A DNA stretch of 64,000 nucleotides, taken from positions 23,431,549-23,495,548 of the forward strand of contig CM042181.1 in assembly GCA_023376005.1 (NCBI GenBank), read 5' to 3'. Below, one piece after another: positions 34,520-44,435 of this stretch. Each line of letters begins with the position of its first letter. Positions within the stretch are counted from its first letter, which is position 1. Position numbers and translations under genes: made by a program. This DNA comes from Doryteuthis pealeii (Eukaryota; Mollusca; Cephalopoda; Myopsida; Loliginidae). The notes beneath the pieces are model-generated. The model was given only the letters and a program-made list of their open reading frames with translations. It searched no databases and was not told where the DNA came from.

Positions 34520-35335
34520 CTCTTGTTTGTTTGTTTTGTTTTGTGGCATATCAATCTCAGTGGGTTATCTAATACTGACAAAGTTTTGAAAAATTCATTC
34601 TTAATGGATACTCAATTTTTTTATAAGCACATTTTTCTATTTAACCCATAGATGGGACCCTAATAGGTAATACTGTTACATAATTATTAGAATCCTAATA
34701 CTTATGTACAGTAGTGTAGAAACCAAAATGGCTGTTATAAGTTGCAGCCCAAGGCCTTGAAGGATTGAATGACAAGGCTTGACCTCATCCTGATCCTTCC
34801 GGTGGATACCGTGAGAATTGGTGGAGAAGACCCTTTTCCGGTTTAGATTAGAAAAAGATTTTTAGTCAGATCGGCCAAAGCCACAACGGTGGTAAGTCGT
34901 GTTATGCATGGTGCCGACTCAATCTGCGCAGGTAGTCTGGTGGGGATTTCAGAATAAAATATGATCTAAGTTAAATCGAAGTCTTGTGTTATTATCTAAA
35001 AACTACCAATGACACAATACCACTCGAGGTCAGAGTGTACCAGGAAGCAATGGTGATGAAGAGGTACTCCACATTCTCTAGACCTCCAGAACTGGAACCT
35101 CACCATCAGAGTTTAACATCATTCCCAGGACATGTAGACCCTCAGCCACCGCATTCTAGCACCCATATGATAAAAAAGGGTTAGGGTTTGCCATAAGGGC
35201 AATAGGGTTGGAACAATCATATAGGTGCTAGGGCTTGACATGTCCAGCTGATTTATTGGAGGGGGTCTCTCTGACCGCCTGTCTAGCCCAAGTAAGGGCC
35301 TAAGTGGAGTGGCAGTGACCTCTGACCTCAAATCT
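34520..35335 (-). mobile_element. Retroposon R1, split by a solo-LTR-like insertion
   Basis: 3' part 34535-34673, insertion 34674-35016, and the rest of the body 35017-35335 ending gtggcagtgacctctgacc. Confidence 0.82.
34674..35016. mobile_element. Candidate solo LTR (TG...CA, 4-5 bp duplication)
   Basis: It interrupts a retroposon copy that continues on both sides. It starts TGTTACATAATT and ends CAATGACACA, with ATAC (or AATAC) on both flanks (34670-34673 and 35017-35020). An AATAAAAT signal lies at about 34952. 343 bp, no ORF. These are the usual hallmarks of a solo LTR; the superfamily cannot be told. Confidence 0.7.
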
Positions 35336-35374
35336 TAACAGCAGAGAAAAAGAGACATACATACATACTATACA

Positions 35375-35761
35375 CAGTGGTACCTTAACTTACTAGTTTA
35401 ATTTGTTTTACTCGTAACTTAATTTCCACATATATCAAATCAATTTTCCCCATTAAAATAAACTGAAATGCCATTAATCTTTTTCAGACCCCCCCCGCCC
35501 CCAGAAACAACTTAATTTTTTTTTTTGTTGAATAAAAAAAAAATATCACTGCATTTTATAAAAACAGAATAAAATAGAATATAATGAATTATGTGCTCTA
35601 ATGTTTCAATGTTCATTTATTCATTCTTTTTTTTATGAATAATATTTTTCTTTGGTGTAATAAATTTAGAAACTTAAAAGTTTTTTTGGTAAAGTTATTA
35701 ACACAAGCGTATCAGAAGCTCGTTTGCACCACAAATCTTAAAATCCTAGCTCTGAACACTA

Positions 35762-35795
<34 letters not shown>

Positions 35796-35806
35796 AGGTA
35801 CCACTG
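35375..35806. mobile_element. MITE with CAGTGGTACCTT termini
   Basis: Starts CAGTGGTACCTTAACTTAC and ends AAGGTACCACTG, next to (GT)n. The internal text (ccccattaaaataaactgaaatgcc, then pyrimidine-rich) is of the widespread CAGTGGTACCTYG mariner-type family. 432 bp, with a long poly-A inside and no transposase. Confidence 0.7.
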
Positions 35807-35879
35807 TGTGTGTGTGTGTGTGTGTGTGTTATATATTATATAAAATCAATGAAAAACTGCTTTCAATGACTGAATTTTA

Positions 35880-37234
35880 ATGCCCCTTCCCCCCAAAATG
35901 TTTTTTTTTTAAAGAGTCTGGATTAGAAGCTAATGTATTGTATTTTGTTTTTATTATCAGTTCAGTCAGAAATTAATCTAATAAATAAAAGTTGTTAATA
36001 TTCATAGAACAGGTAAAAATTTGCAGATAAAAAATCCTGTACATATATTTTGTGCGTGTAATACTTTTCAGCGTGCATAGATACTACACACCAATTCTAG
36101 GTTGGAGTGCAAGGGAGTGATATTTTGATCCAAGGCAGAAGTGCTGATCCATATATTTTTGATGGGCACTATGCTAGTTTAGATAGTAAAACTCAGCAGA
36201 AATAATCAGACCATGAAGTCTGGAAAGTTTTCGAAAATGAAAAAGAAAACCAGTCAAAAATTGGAAAATTTTAAAAAGAAAAAAAAAAAAAAAAAAAAAA
36301 AAAAAGAAAAAAAAGAAAAAAAAGAAAAACTCAGGAAAATATAAAATTTTGAATTGAGCAAAAAAACAAACTTAATTAAAAATGTTTAGAAATTAATTTT
36401 TTAATTAAAAAATACATAGTATTTATTATAAAAAAAATAAAAATAAAATAATAATACTAAAAATTGTGAAGTAAAAAATTTTTTTCTCTTTTTTTTTTTT
36501 TTAAAATCCATAAATCCGCCAAGCAAAAAAAAAAAAAAAAAAAAGAAAAAAAAAAGAAAAAAAAAAAGTCAGCCATTTTAAGAAATTCCTGAAATCACCA
36601 AATTAGGTTAAAGCCGACACGCCTGATTGGAGACTTTTTTCTTTTTAACAACCAATTTGATATGTCCTACTTTGATACTGCCCCCACCCCCTAAACTTTC
36701 AATGGAAGGCAGTCAAATATATTCTGATTAAAATGACATGACCTTTGACATTTGAATGAGTGTAGTCTAAAATACACTAAAACTCTTCATTTCAATAATT
36801 TAAGTTGAAGAAAAGGAAGAGTTGAATAAATTGTGTGGGAATTTCATAACCCTTATACAATTCTTACACTCAGCAGGTAAAGACAATATTTTTTTTTCTT
36901 TTTAAATAAATCAAACACCACATTTCAGATATGTCTATAAAAGTTTTTGAAAGGTTTCTAACGTAACAGAAAAGATACAAAACCAAAAAAACAGAGTTAA
37001 AATTACAGGAGAGTCAACTTGAATACAGAAAGACTTATGGCATAGACTTTACAGAACCTATTTGAAGCCATTCATTTTGACTACTTTTACTTCCATGTTT
37101 TTTTTTGTTTTGTTGCTTTTTAACTTTTTTCATCTTTGGTTGATACATTCTTTGACCCTTGACAGTAAGCAGCAGAATTTGGGATGGAGAAGAGGAGAGG
37201 GGGAAAAAAAAAAAAAGCCCAAAGATATTTTTCT
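35880..37234. other. No recognisable gene
   Basis: AT-rich with long poly-A. A block at 36125-36180 (cagaagtgctga, 'tttttgatgggcactatgct') recurs at 27530-27580, so a minor repeat. Confidence 0.55.
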
Positions 37235-37525
37235 GAATTTTTTTTAGATGAGACTTGATAATTTGTATTATTTAAATTTTTCAGACTGTTGTCCTCATCT
37301 TTGTTACATACATAACATTTCAGTTAATGTTCCTTCTGACCTTCTTCAGGTATTTCTTGTCAAAAAATATACCGAAATGGATTCCATAAAGAATTTGGTT
37401 CCAAGTTCCAACACGAGTTGGACAAGAAACACCTGAAGAAAGCCAGAGGACAGATCGTTCAAAACGTTGTGTATACAACAATAAAGATGAGGACAACAGT
37501 CTGGAAAATCTAAATAATACAAAAA
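37235..37525. mobile_element. Palindrome family P1, full fold-back
   Basis: gagacttgataatttgtatt ... cttcttcaggtatttcttgt ... acacctgaagaaagccagag ... 'acgttgtgtatacaacaata'. Confidence 0.85.
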
Positions 37526-38117
37526 GGTCCAAAAAGATGTTTATTTTCAATGGTCATAGATTGTAATGATCGGAGTGTTTTTGATAAAAAAAGCAACAAA
37601 TTGAGTCCTTGACAATGAAGACATTTCAAACTATTTCAAATTTCTTATATCCAATAAAATATTTCACAATCATAAAATTTAAGGCATGACATAAGTAAAT
37701 TATTTATATAATTAGTGCTTTATATAAATAAATAAAATTATAAAATTTTTTGTAATGACCTTTAGAAAAAAAAAAAAAAAAAAAAAGTGTTATATAAGAG
37801 ACGCCATTTTGACATCCAGACATTTTTGTACAATATATAACAAAATAATCAATAATAATAATAAATATACACAATGACTACTTTTGTTTTTTCTAAATTT
37901 TTAAACATGTCCAACTAGATTCACAGCTAAACAAAAATACTTGTAATATTATTTATCAAAGCAAGAATTGCATAGAGTCAAGAAAGAATTGTATGAAAAA
38001 CCAATGCATAGACTTGTATATTATGTTTTACTTATAGATAGATAGATAGATAGATAGAGATGTCATTTATAAAGAGGGGGGGGGTAAAATGCTATTCATT
38101 TATAAAATCAGAAATTA

Positions 38118-38398
38118 TTTGTCTGAATTTTTAGATGAGCCTTGATAGTTTGTATTATGTATATTTTTCTGACTGTTGTCCTCATCTTTATTGTTATATA
38201 CACAATGTTTCAGTTGATATGCTCTCTAGCCTTCGTCAGGTCTTTCTTATCAAACTTAGGAACCTTTCTGTCAAATTCAGACATGAAGGTTCTCAAGTTT
38301 GTGAAGAAATACCAGAAGAAGGCTGGAGGACACATCAGCTGAAACGTTGTGTATATAACAATAAAGATGAGGACAATAGCCTGAAAAATCTAATACAA
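38118..38398. mobile_element. Palindrome family P1, full fold-back
   Basis: gatgagccttgatagtttgt ... cttcgtcaggtctttctt ... taccagaagaaggctggagg, acacatcagctgaaacgttg. Confidence 0.85.
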
Positions 38399-38921
38399 TT
38401 CAGAAATTGTTTAATAACAAAGACGATTAACTTATTAGACCCAACAATATTTGGCCAAATAATCAAGTGATTAAAAAACAAACTCCAAATCCTTTTTTTA
38501 TAGACTCTTGCCCTACTGTAGAGATTTTGTTTTTTTCAAATTTAAAAAAACATGGATTGTGCAAGAAAGAAACTTAAAAAGCAGAACAACATTTTGAGGT
38601 TTAAAGTGTTTCATCAACAACTGCACATTTTGGTCCAATGTGGAACAGGATTTTGATCCAAATCTAAATTATGAAAGAGTTATTATTTTTCCCCCCTCAC
38701 CATCTTTCTTCTCTCTCTAAAGCTAAACAAATACTCTCAGGGTGTCACAGATTTTAGAGTAATTTGGATTGGGAAAAATTAGAACTAAAAAAAAAAAAGA
38801 TCTCATTTGTTTTAACAGACAAAAGTTATTTCAAGTGCCATGATGCATTGGTAGTTTTAAACTGAATGATAATTTGGATGTTTTAAATATTTCATTTGTT
38901 TTTCTACATTAATTTTATTAT

Positions 38922-39150
38922 TATTTGTCTGAATTTTTGAGATGAGGCTTAATAATTATTTAGAATTTTTGGACTGTTATCCTCATCTTCATTGTTTATA
39001 TATATAAGGTGTGTCAAAAAAGTATTGAGATTTTTTGTACTAACACACCATGAATTCTGGAAAAAAAAAAGAAAAAAAAGTTCCATTCATTCTTCATTTT
39101 TATCTTGGTAAATACACCTTTAAACTTGCTACTTTTTTGACATACCTTGT

Positions 39151-39187
<37 letters not shown>

Positions 39188-39510
39188 GAATGGAACATTA
39201 TTTCCCCCCTCCCAGAATACAAGGTGTGTCAAAAAGTACAAAAAATCTCGATACTTTTTTGACACACCTTGTATATACACACAACATTTTGGCCGATGTG
39301 CTTTCTGGCCTTCTTTAGGAATTTCTTGTCCAACTTGGTAGCCTTCATGTCAGAATTTCCCCCAATGGATTAAATAAAGGGTTTAGTTTGGAGTTCCGTG
39401 AAAACTCTTGAATTTGTGAAGAAAGATCTGAAGAAGGGTGGATGTTACATCAGCTGAAATGTGTATATAACAATAAAGATGAGGACAATAGTCCCAAAAA
39501 ATTTTAAACT
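38922..39510. mobile_element. Palindrome family P1 with nested MITEs
   Basis: Left arm to 39003 (atcctcatcttcattgttta), MITE cluster 39005-39271, then cacaacattttggccgatgt, centre ggattaaataaagggtttag, and right arm gatctgaagaagggtggatg, gatgaggacaatagtcc. Confidence 0.82.
39005..39271. mobile_element. Nested mariner-type MITEs inserted in a palindromic element
   Basis: Starts AAGGTGTGTCAAAAAAGTA and ends with the inverted terminus CACACCTTG. Further inverted copies are inside, together with the 'catttttatcttggtaaata' internal block. Surrounding sequence (38922-39510) is a copy of palindrome family P1, which continues on both sides. Confidence 0.75.
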
Positions 39511-39899
39511 TTGCTTTCACTGCTAACTATCCAAATAAAATTAAACTAATTTTTTTTTTAAAGAAAAAAAAAAAAAAAAAGTACTAATGCTGTAAAAACT
39601 TTAAAAAGGTATATCAAAAATATGAGGCCAGATAATAAAACAAGTAGGGTGGTGGGAGACAGGGGGGGGGGTAATAATCCATAAATCCCCCACCCACCCT
39701 AAATTGCAGTAGGCATTTCATTATACTGCTGCTGATGTTGTTGTTAATAATGTCCATTTTGGCTGGCATTGTCCTGACAGATTCAAGTGTCCAGTGGTCA
39801 AGAAATTACAGCTTTCTTTACCATCTCACACACTCTCGTGTCTATTGAGTTTTGTGCTGTATAGAACAAGAATAGAGCCCCACCCTTAGAACCCCACCC
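39510..39899 (-). other. Probable PPP1R2 3' UTR / downstream region
   Basis: Non-coding sequence following the PPP1R2 stop codon on the minus strand. It contains poly-G/poly-C and poly-A tracts. No clear poly(A) signal was found on the minus strand before a palindromic repeat begins below 39510, so the true transcript end is unknown. Confidence 0.4.
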
Positions 39900-40078
39900 T
39901 TAATGTGTAGATGATTCGGGTTCTTCAGTGTTGTTAGTTTTCGTGTTGCTTTCACCACCATCCTCTTCACTTTCTTCCTCTTCCTCCTCGTCCAACTCCA
40001 TCAACTGTTTGGCTATCTGTACGGCTTGGAATTCATTATAGTGTAACTTGCGCTTCTTTTCAAAAAGCTTTCTCTTGG
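39900..40078 (-). CDS. PPP1R2: PPP1R2 terminal coding exon
   Basis: Last coding exon. It starts after acceptor ccccatcag and reads AKRKLFEKKRKLHYNEFQ, which contains KLHYNE, the hallmark of the inhibitor-2 C-terminal helix that lies over the PP1 active site in the known complex structure. QIAKQLMELD follows, then an acidic tail and TEEPESSTH before a TAA at 39900-39902. The G left at the end of the previous exon plus CC restores an Ala codon. From the KWDEM exon to the stop the protein is about 170 residues, close to inhibitor-2 length once an N-terminal exon is added. I saw no AATAAA-type signal on this strand in the next 400 bases. A (GT)n run, poly-A runs and TE copies fill the adjoining intron. 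Confidence 0.93.
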
Positions 40079-40322
40079 CTGATGGGGGGAAAAAGAAAAA
40101 AGAAAAAGAAAAATTATTATTTTAAATAAAATTGCATAGAGATACTTTATAAACAACAATCTTGTTCAGAGGACAAATTGTGTGTGTGTGTGTGTGTGTG
40201 TGCGCATATGAAAAAAAAAAGAAAAACTCTTCAGCAATTAGAGATTAAGTAAAAGATTTAGAGGGATTAAGCAAAAGATTAAAATGGTTTATCAGATTGG
40301 ATAAAATCAGAGCAGCAATAAT

Positions 40323-40361
<39 letters not shown>

Positions 40362-40362
40362 T

Positions 40363-40396
<34 letters not shown>

Positions 40397-40402
<6 letters not shown>

Positions 40403-40610
40403 ACAGAAATAACCTACTTGAGTTTCACCATAAGGATCTTCAGGGTTATATCCACTGAATTAATCAAGATATTGATTAATTACAATTAAATTCACTTTAT
40501 TTACGTATTATGCTCTTTATATTTGTTATAATGCTGACTTATCTTGGTAAAACTTGTATCAACTAAACATTGAGACCAATTTCACTGGTAAGTAATTGCT
40601 TTTTCATATA
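40397..40610 (-). mobile_element. Family P5 element between two (TA)n runs
   Basis: Minus strand: 'gattaattcagtggatataa', CCCTGAAGATCCTTATGGTG, AAACTCAAGTAGGTT. (TA)n is at 40370-40396 and 40611-40651. Confidence 0.7.
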
Positions 40611-40614
40611 TATA

Positions 40615-40649
<35 letters not shown>

Positions 40650-40653
<4 letters not shown>

Positions 40654-40946
40654 TGGAAACAACATCCCACAAGGAAGCAGCTGTACGGTCACTTGCTCCC
40701 AATCTCACAAACAATCCGAGCGAGATGAACAAGATATGTAGGACACTGCTGGAGAAGTAAGGACAAACTCATAAGTGATCTTCTCCTATAGAAACCAGCA
40801 CATGTTAATGTGGGCTGCCCAGCAAAGACCTACATTGACCAACTGTGCGGATACTGGATGCTGAACCTTCCAGGCACAATGAATGATAGGAGGTTGGTGA
40901 GAGATTGTCATGGATATCTGTGCTGTGTGACATGATGATGATGATG

Positions 40947-40950
<4 letters not shown>
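40650..40950 (+). mobile_element. Non-LTR retrotransposon 3' fragment with ATG-repeat tail
   Basis: Broken frames match the element at 48885 further toward its C-terminus (equivalents of MNKICRTLLEK, PSKDLH and the following 'gcacaatgaatgataggagg'). It ends in (ATG)n at 40933-40948, which looks like the element's microsatellite tail. Confidence 0.65.
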
Positions 40951-40999
<49 letters not shown>

Positions 41000-41027
41000 A
41001 GACTTTTTAGTTGACTGGTTCAAAATT

Positions 41028-41222
41028 TAGCAAAGGTCCCAACATCGTTGGTTCCCTTTAGATCACCAAAGTTAAGCAGTGATAGCCTGTTTAATACTTA
41101 GATGGGTAACCATTTAAGCAACAGTAGGTACTGTAAGCAAACTCATATCAAAATTAACAGATTCAGCATTAAATGACCTGGAAAGGTTGATATGCCATAA
41201 AACCAACCAACCAACCAACAAA
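41028..41222 (+). mobile_element. 5S-rRNA-derived SINE
   Basis: The head reads 'gatcaccaaagttaagcag', 'agcctgtttaatacttagat', 'gggtaacc' and 'ggtactgtaagc', matching the order of the 5S rRNA internal promoter region (AAGCTAAGCAG ... CCTGGTTAGTACTTGGATGGGAGACC ... GGTGCTGTAGGC). It ends with the shared tail aaatgacc...ggttgatatgcc and an (AACC)n tail. It is a degraded 5S copy and not a 5S gene. Confidence 0.85.
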
Positions 41223-41285
41223 CACCCCCAAGAATCCGATCAACTGCTTCCACTCCCATAACTGACCATAACATGATGTACATAC

Positions 41286-41383
41286 CTCTCATATCTTCAG
41301 TCTCCTCCTCTTCTTCTGATTCTTCTTCTTCATCATCTTCATCTTGACTGGCAAATACTTTTGCAGATTTCGGATCTTTTAAC
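41286..41383 (-). CDS. PPP1R2: PPP1R2 internal exon, acidic linker
   Basis: Short 98-bp exon continuing the reading frame of the upstream exon (AG|G completes Arg). It encodes LKDPKSAKVFASQ and then a run of Asp/Glu/Ser ending ETEDMR. Acceptor tttctttgaag and donor gtatgt are both good. In the vertebrate protein the corresponding segment is also an acidic serine-rich linker before the C-terminal helix, so composition, position and splice phase all agree. The linker itself carries little sequence identity, so the call rests mainly on its place between two clear exons and exact frame compatibility on both sides. Confidence 0.9.
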
Positions 41384-41573
41384 CTTCAAAGAAATAGTAA
41401 GAAAAGTTACCATTAGTATTAACAAAACAACAACAATCCAAAACCTGCAAGAGTTGAACACAAGTTTAAGATAAATTAAAGATTATATCCCGATTTACCC
41501 CATTTGGATAGGGGATTATCTAAGTTAATTTTTTTAAAAAGTTTAATAATTCAGACAACATAATACTCCTATT

Positions 41574-41781
41574 CAGGGCTGTGGAGTCAGAACACAAAAC
41601 CTCTGACTCCTTTTTATGTAATTAAGTGATTAACCATTATAATCTATTTATAAGGAGTGTGCATTGTATAACTTTAAACTAGGGCCATATAAAGTGTAAG
41701 TTCAACTGGAATTGGTATAGTTATACAGACTCAGACTCCAGTGACTCCTTAATTGTTTCTGATCTGGACACAAAAGCCCTG
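41574..41781. mobile_element. MITE with CAGGGCTGTGGAGTC termini
   Basis: CAGGGCTGTGGAGTCAG at the left and AGCCCTG at the right, flanked by CTATT on both sides (41569-41573 and 41782-41786). 208 bp, no ORF, within a PPP1R2 intron. hAT-like by terminus and small duplication. Confidence 0.75.
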
Positions 41782-41784
41782 CTA

Positions 41785-42058
41785 TTACTATTTTTACCAC
41801 TAGTAGTATTACTATTATTAATACTACAACTATTATTATCACAACCACCAATATTATTATTATTATTACATTACTATTATAATCATAACTACTATAATCA
41901 TTACTACTACTACTACTACAATCATTATACTATTATAATCATAACTACTATAATCATTACTACTACTACTATTATTATTACTATTATTATTATCATTATC
42001 ATCACCACTATTATTATCATCATAATCACTATTATTATTATCACCACCACCATTATTA
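41785..42058. repeat. Mixed ATT/ACT/ATC trinucleotide region
   Basis: About 270 bp of interspersed trinucleotides in a PPP1R2 intron, including a 50-bp direct repeat of 'cataactactataatcatta'. Confidence 0.9.
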
Positions 42059-42452
42059 GTTTTTCACAATAGCATTAGTTGATGGTAGTCGGAGTGACAA
42101 GTCTCCTCAGATTTCCAGGACTCTTCTGAGTATTCTGGCAGATTGCAGCAGCGCAGCATTCTGGATGGTCTCAATTCTTCGTCTGATTTCCAGATTTTCC
42201 TGTCTTTTTTCTAAGCGTTCCAAGTGCACCAGCTACAATTGGTATCACTTTGACTTTCATATTCCATAGCTTTTTCAGTTCTCTGGCAAGGTCCAGGTAT
42301 TTATCCATATTTTCATTTTCCTTCAGCTTCACCTTGTGATCTGCTGGAACTGCAAAGTCCACCAGTTGACATGTTCTTTCTTTTGTTAATAAACACTAGG
42401 TCTGGTCTCCTGGCTGGGATAGTGTGATCCGTCTTTATCTCAAAGTCCCAGA
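42058..42452 (-). mobile_element. Non-LTR retrotransposon C-terminal fragment (ALGT family, longer copy)
   Basis: Same family as 8944-9216, in a PPP1R2 intron. Minus-strand frames read TIPARRPDLVFINK, then after a frameshift FAVPADHKVKLKEN, KYLDLARELKKLWN and VKVIPIVAGALGT. RPD...DxAxP is the usual arrangement of the restriction-like endonuclease (PD-(D/E)XK-type) region of R2-like elements. At least one frameshift disables it. Trinucleotide-rich sequence flanks both ends. Confidence 0.75.
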
Positions 42453-42654
42453 GAATATTATTATTATAATCATTATCACAACCCTTATTATCATTACCAC
42501 TATTATTATTACTATTATTATTGAAATAAGAAATATAAGACAAAAAAAATGAAATACTTAACAATATTTTATCACAGACATTTACAAAAAATACATTTTA
42601 CAAAAATACATTTTACAAAAATACATTTTTTTAAAATTGAGAATCGGATCCAAC
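42060..42654 (-). other. PPP1R2 intron, repeat-filled
   Basis: Upper part of the intron between the 42655 and 41383 exons. It holds a LINE fragment (listed separately) between trinucleotide-rich stretches, and a run of imperfect 14-bp repeats ending the adjacent non-coding frame (42585-42630). No additional exon is seen. Confidence 0.7.
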
Positions 42655-42891
42655 CTTTCGGCTAAATCATCAGGATTTAATCCATCCAATTCTTCAAGAC
42701 TTTTTTTCTTTTTGAGATGTTTTCTGTTTTTTCTGTCACCATCTTCCACATCATCATCATCTTCATCTTCTTGGTCTGACAATCTGGCATATGGAGTGGG
42801 GGGCTCATCAACCTTCATGTGACCGTAATCTTTGTCTGCTGGGTGGTGGGTAGCCAGAATATTCATTTCATCCCATTTCATTTCTTTACGT
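42655..42891 (-). CDS. PPP1R2: PPP1R2 (protein phosphatase inhibitor-2) internal exon
   Basis: This exon encodes the conserved PP1-binding centre of inhibitor-2, a mostly disordered protein that binds and regulates the catalytic subunit of protein phosphatase 1. Directly visible: [19 protein letters not shown], then KVDEPPTPY. In known inhibitor-2 proteins the second motif contains the GSK3-phosphorylated threonine (PxTPY). An acidic stretch, a lysine-rich stretch and LNPDDLAER follow. The exon begins after a polypyrimidine acceptor ending in cccag at 42892-42893 and ends with CGAAAG before a GT donor (42653-42654). Its 237 bp leave one base before the first full codon and two after the last, which fits the next exon exactly. 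The N-terminal exon that should carry the KGILK-type PP1 site was not found in the window and probably lies beyond it. Acidic linkers differ from vertebrate inhibitor-2, indicating an invertebrate ortholog. Confidence 0.93.
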
Positions 42892-43037
42892 CTGGGGAGA
42901 AAAGAAAAGAAGAAAAGAAAAAAAGATTAGAGTATGCAATACAAAACTGATTGTATTTTGTTTATCAACAAATCTCCTAAATGTTACAGCTGTGATGTAT
43001 CTATATGGATCAGTACTGTAGCATTTAGGAAAGAGAC

Positions 43038-43068
<31 letters not shown>

Positions 43069-43240
43069 TGGGGGAGAGACAGACAGAGAGAGACGGGGAG
43101 AGAGAGAAAAAAAATAAATGCTGCCCATGAATCAACATTTCTGCAACTTTGACCTTAGGCCAAACTAAACTATGCATTGTAAATATCTACACAAGGAAAC
43201 TTTCGCAAAAACAACATATAAATACAGTTTTAAGATGGTA

Positions 43241-43497
43241 AAAGTAAAAGTAAAGTCGTCGGGTTGGCCTAAAGTCGGTATCAGCCAGTCAGCGAGGGAG
43301 TCTATCCCCTTTTCAATAGTGCTAAACCAAGGAGATTGTTTTGGCGTCTGAGGTGAAGCACCACACCTATCATCAGCTCCTTACTTTACCGCACAGATGC
43401 CTGTGCTACTCATACGCTGAGTTGGCGAGGGCCAGTATCGAACTAGAAACCTTGTGGTTTCTAGCCGAACGCTCTACCGACTGAGCTAACTCTGCCC
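43241..43497 (-). mobile_element. tRNA-derived SINE S1 with 13-bp target duplication
   Basis: Full-length minus-strand copy, head at the high-coordinate end. TTTTAAGATGGTA flanks both sides (43228-43240 and 43498-43510), which fixes the element ends and shows LINE-mediated insertion. Confidence 0.93.
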
Positions 43498-43560
43498 TTT
43501 TAAGATGGTAGACATTCATAAATATGTGTATAAAGAAATATATACCCCCCCCCCCCGCCC

Positions 43561-43838
43561 GAGATGCTGATAGGGACGCAAGATGCGTCCCTGTCACACA
43601 AAAATCTAAAAGGACGCAGTAAAATCATATCCATACATCCCAGTGTTTTTCTTTACTCACCATTTCAAGCTAACTGTAAATACATTTCAATAGTTTCTTA
43701 GAAACAAATTACACAGGATAGGTTACAAGGTAGGAGACAGACAGCTTTAGTTGAGACCCATACATTTTCCTGGGGACTCATTCAAAGTAAATATGTGCGT
43801 CCAGGACACACTAAATCAAAGAGCTATCAGCATCACTG
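43561..43838 (+). mobile_element. hAT-like MITE, GATGCTGATAG family, copy 1
   Basis: Left end GAGATGCTGATAGGGACG, right end GAGCTATCAGCATCACTG. The flanks are C-rich on both sides (CCGCCC versus CCCCCC), compatible with a 6-bp duplication. About 278 bp, non-coding. Confidence 0.8.
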
Positions 43839-43861
43839 CCCCCCTCACAATACTGAATTCA

Positions 43862-43925
43862 AATCAATTTTACTCTGCTTAAAAATTGACCTTGTGTCAC
43901 ATCCTGCCCAGAGCAAAGAGATACA
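43862..43925 (+). mobile_element. SINE S3 tail fragment
   Basis: ctgaattcaaatcaatttta, ctctgcttaaaaattgacct, tgtgtcacatcctgcc. Confidence 0.55.
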
Positions 43926-44262
43926 ATAAATACAGCCCCCCCCCCAAAAAAAAATACTCCATTTTTATAAAAAGACAATCAGAAATAATGTTTAGTGTCT
44001 AGCTGAAACCCTGGTAGTATTTGAATAAGGGGGTGGGGGGAAGAGAGATGAAATCTTGCTAACGACAACCCCCACCCCACCCAACTAGCTACGATCAATT
44101 GAAAATCTGTCTGCTAATAATTTTCTATTGACAAAACATTATCTTAATCAAAAAATCTTTATCATCAAATGATCAGTTTGCAAATTATATTATTGTTTCT
44201 TTTTATCATCAATAATTTTGAACTGAGAAGAAAATGAAATAATGAAGAGATCATCTATCTAT

Positions 44263-44415
44263 TCTATATATAAAGGAATTTGCATTTATTTTTGTCTGGA
44301 GGAAACTTCAAAAATAAAACAATTAACGACAAAGTAAATAGATATACACATTAAATATCATCAGGTCTGGGTTTTAAAGCAAAAATAATTTTTTAATTTA
44401 AAAATTAAACATCAT
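44263..44415 (+). mobile_element. Helitron-like element, 5' part only
   Basis: TCTATATATAAAGG start and 'aaaataaaacaattaacgac' block as in the copies at 45292 and 58448. It lacks the 3' hairpin and breaks off before the LINE fragment at 44436. Confidence 0.65.
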
Positions 44416-44435
44416 AATAGAATAACATTAAGAAA

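Larger units (their letters stand above)
40079..41285 (-). other. PPP1R2 intron between the last two coding exons
   Basis: The intron contains (GT)n at 40182-40201, poly-A, two (TA)n runs, a palindrome-family element copy, a LINE 3' fragment, (GA)n at 40953-40995 and a 5S-derived SINE. All are listed separately or are simple repeats. No further coding sequence was recognised. Confidence 0.7.

Noticed and set aside
41037..41130. 5S rRNA gene
   Set aside because: Too diverged and joined to a SINE body and tail. Several similar degraded copies exist.
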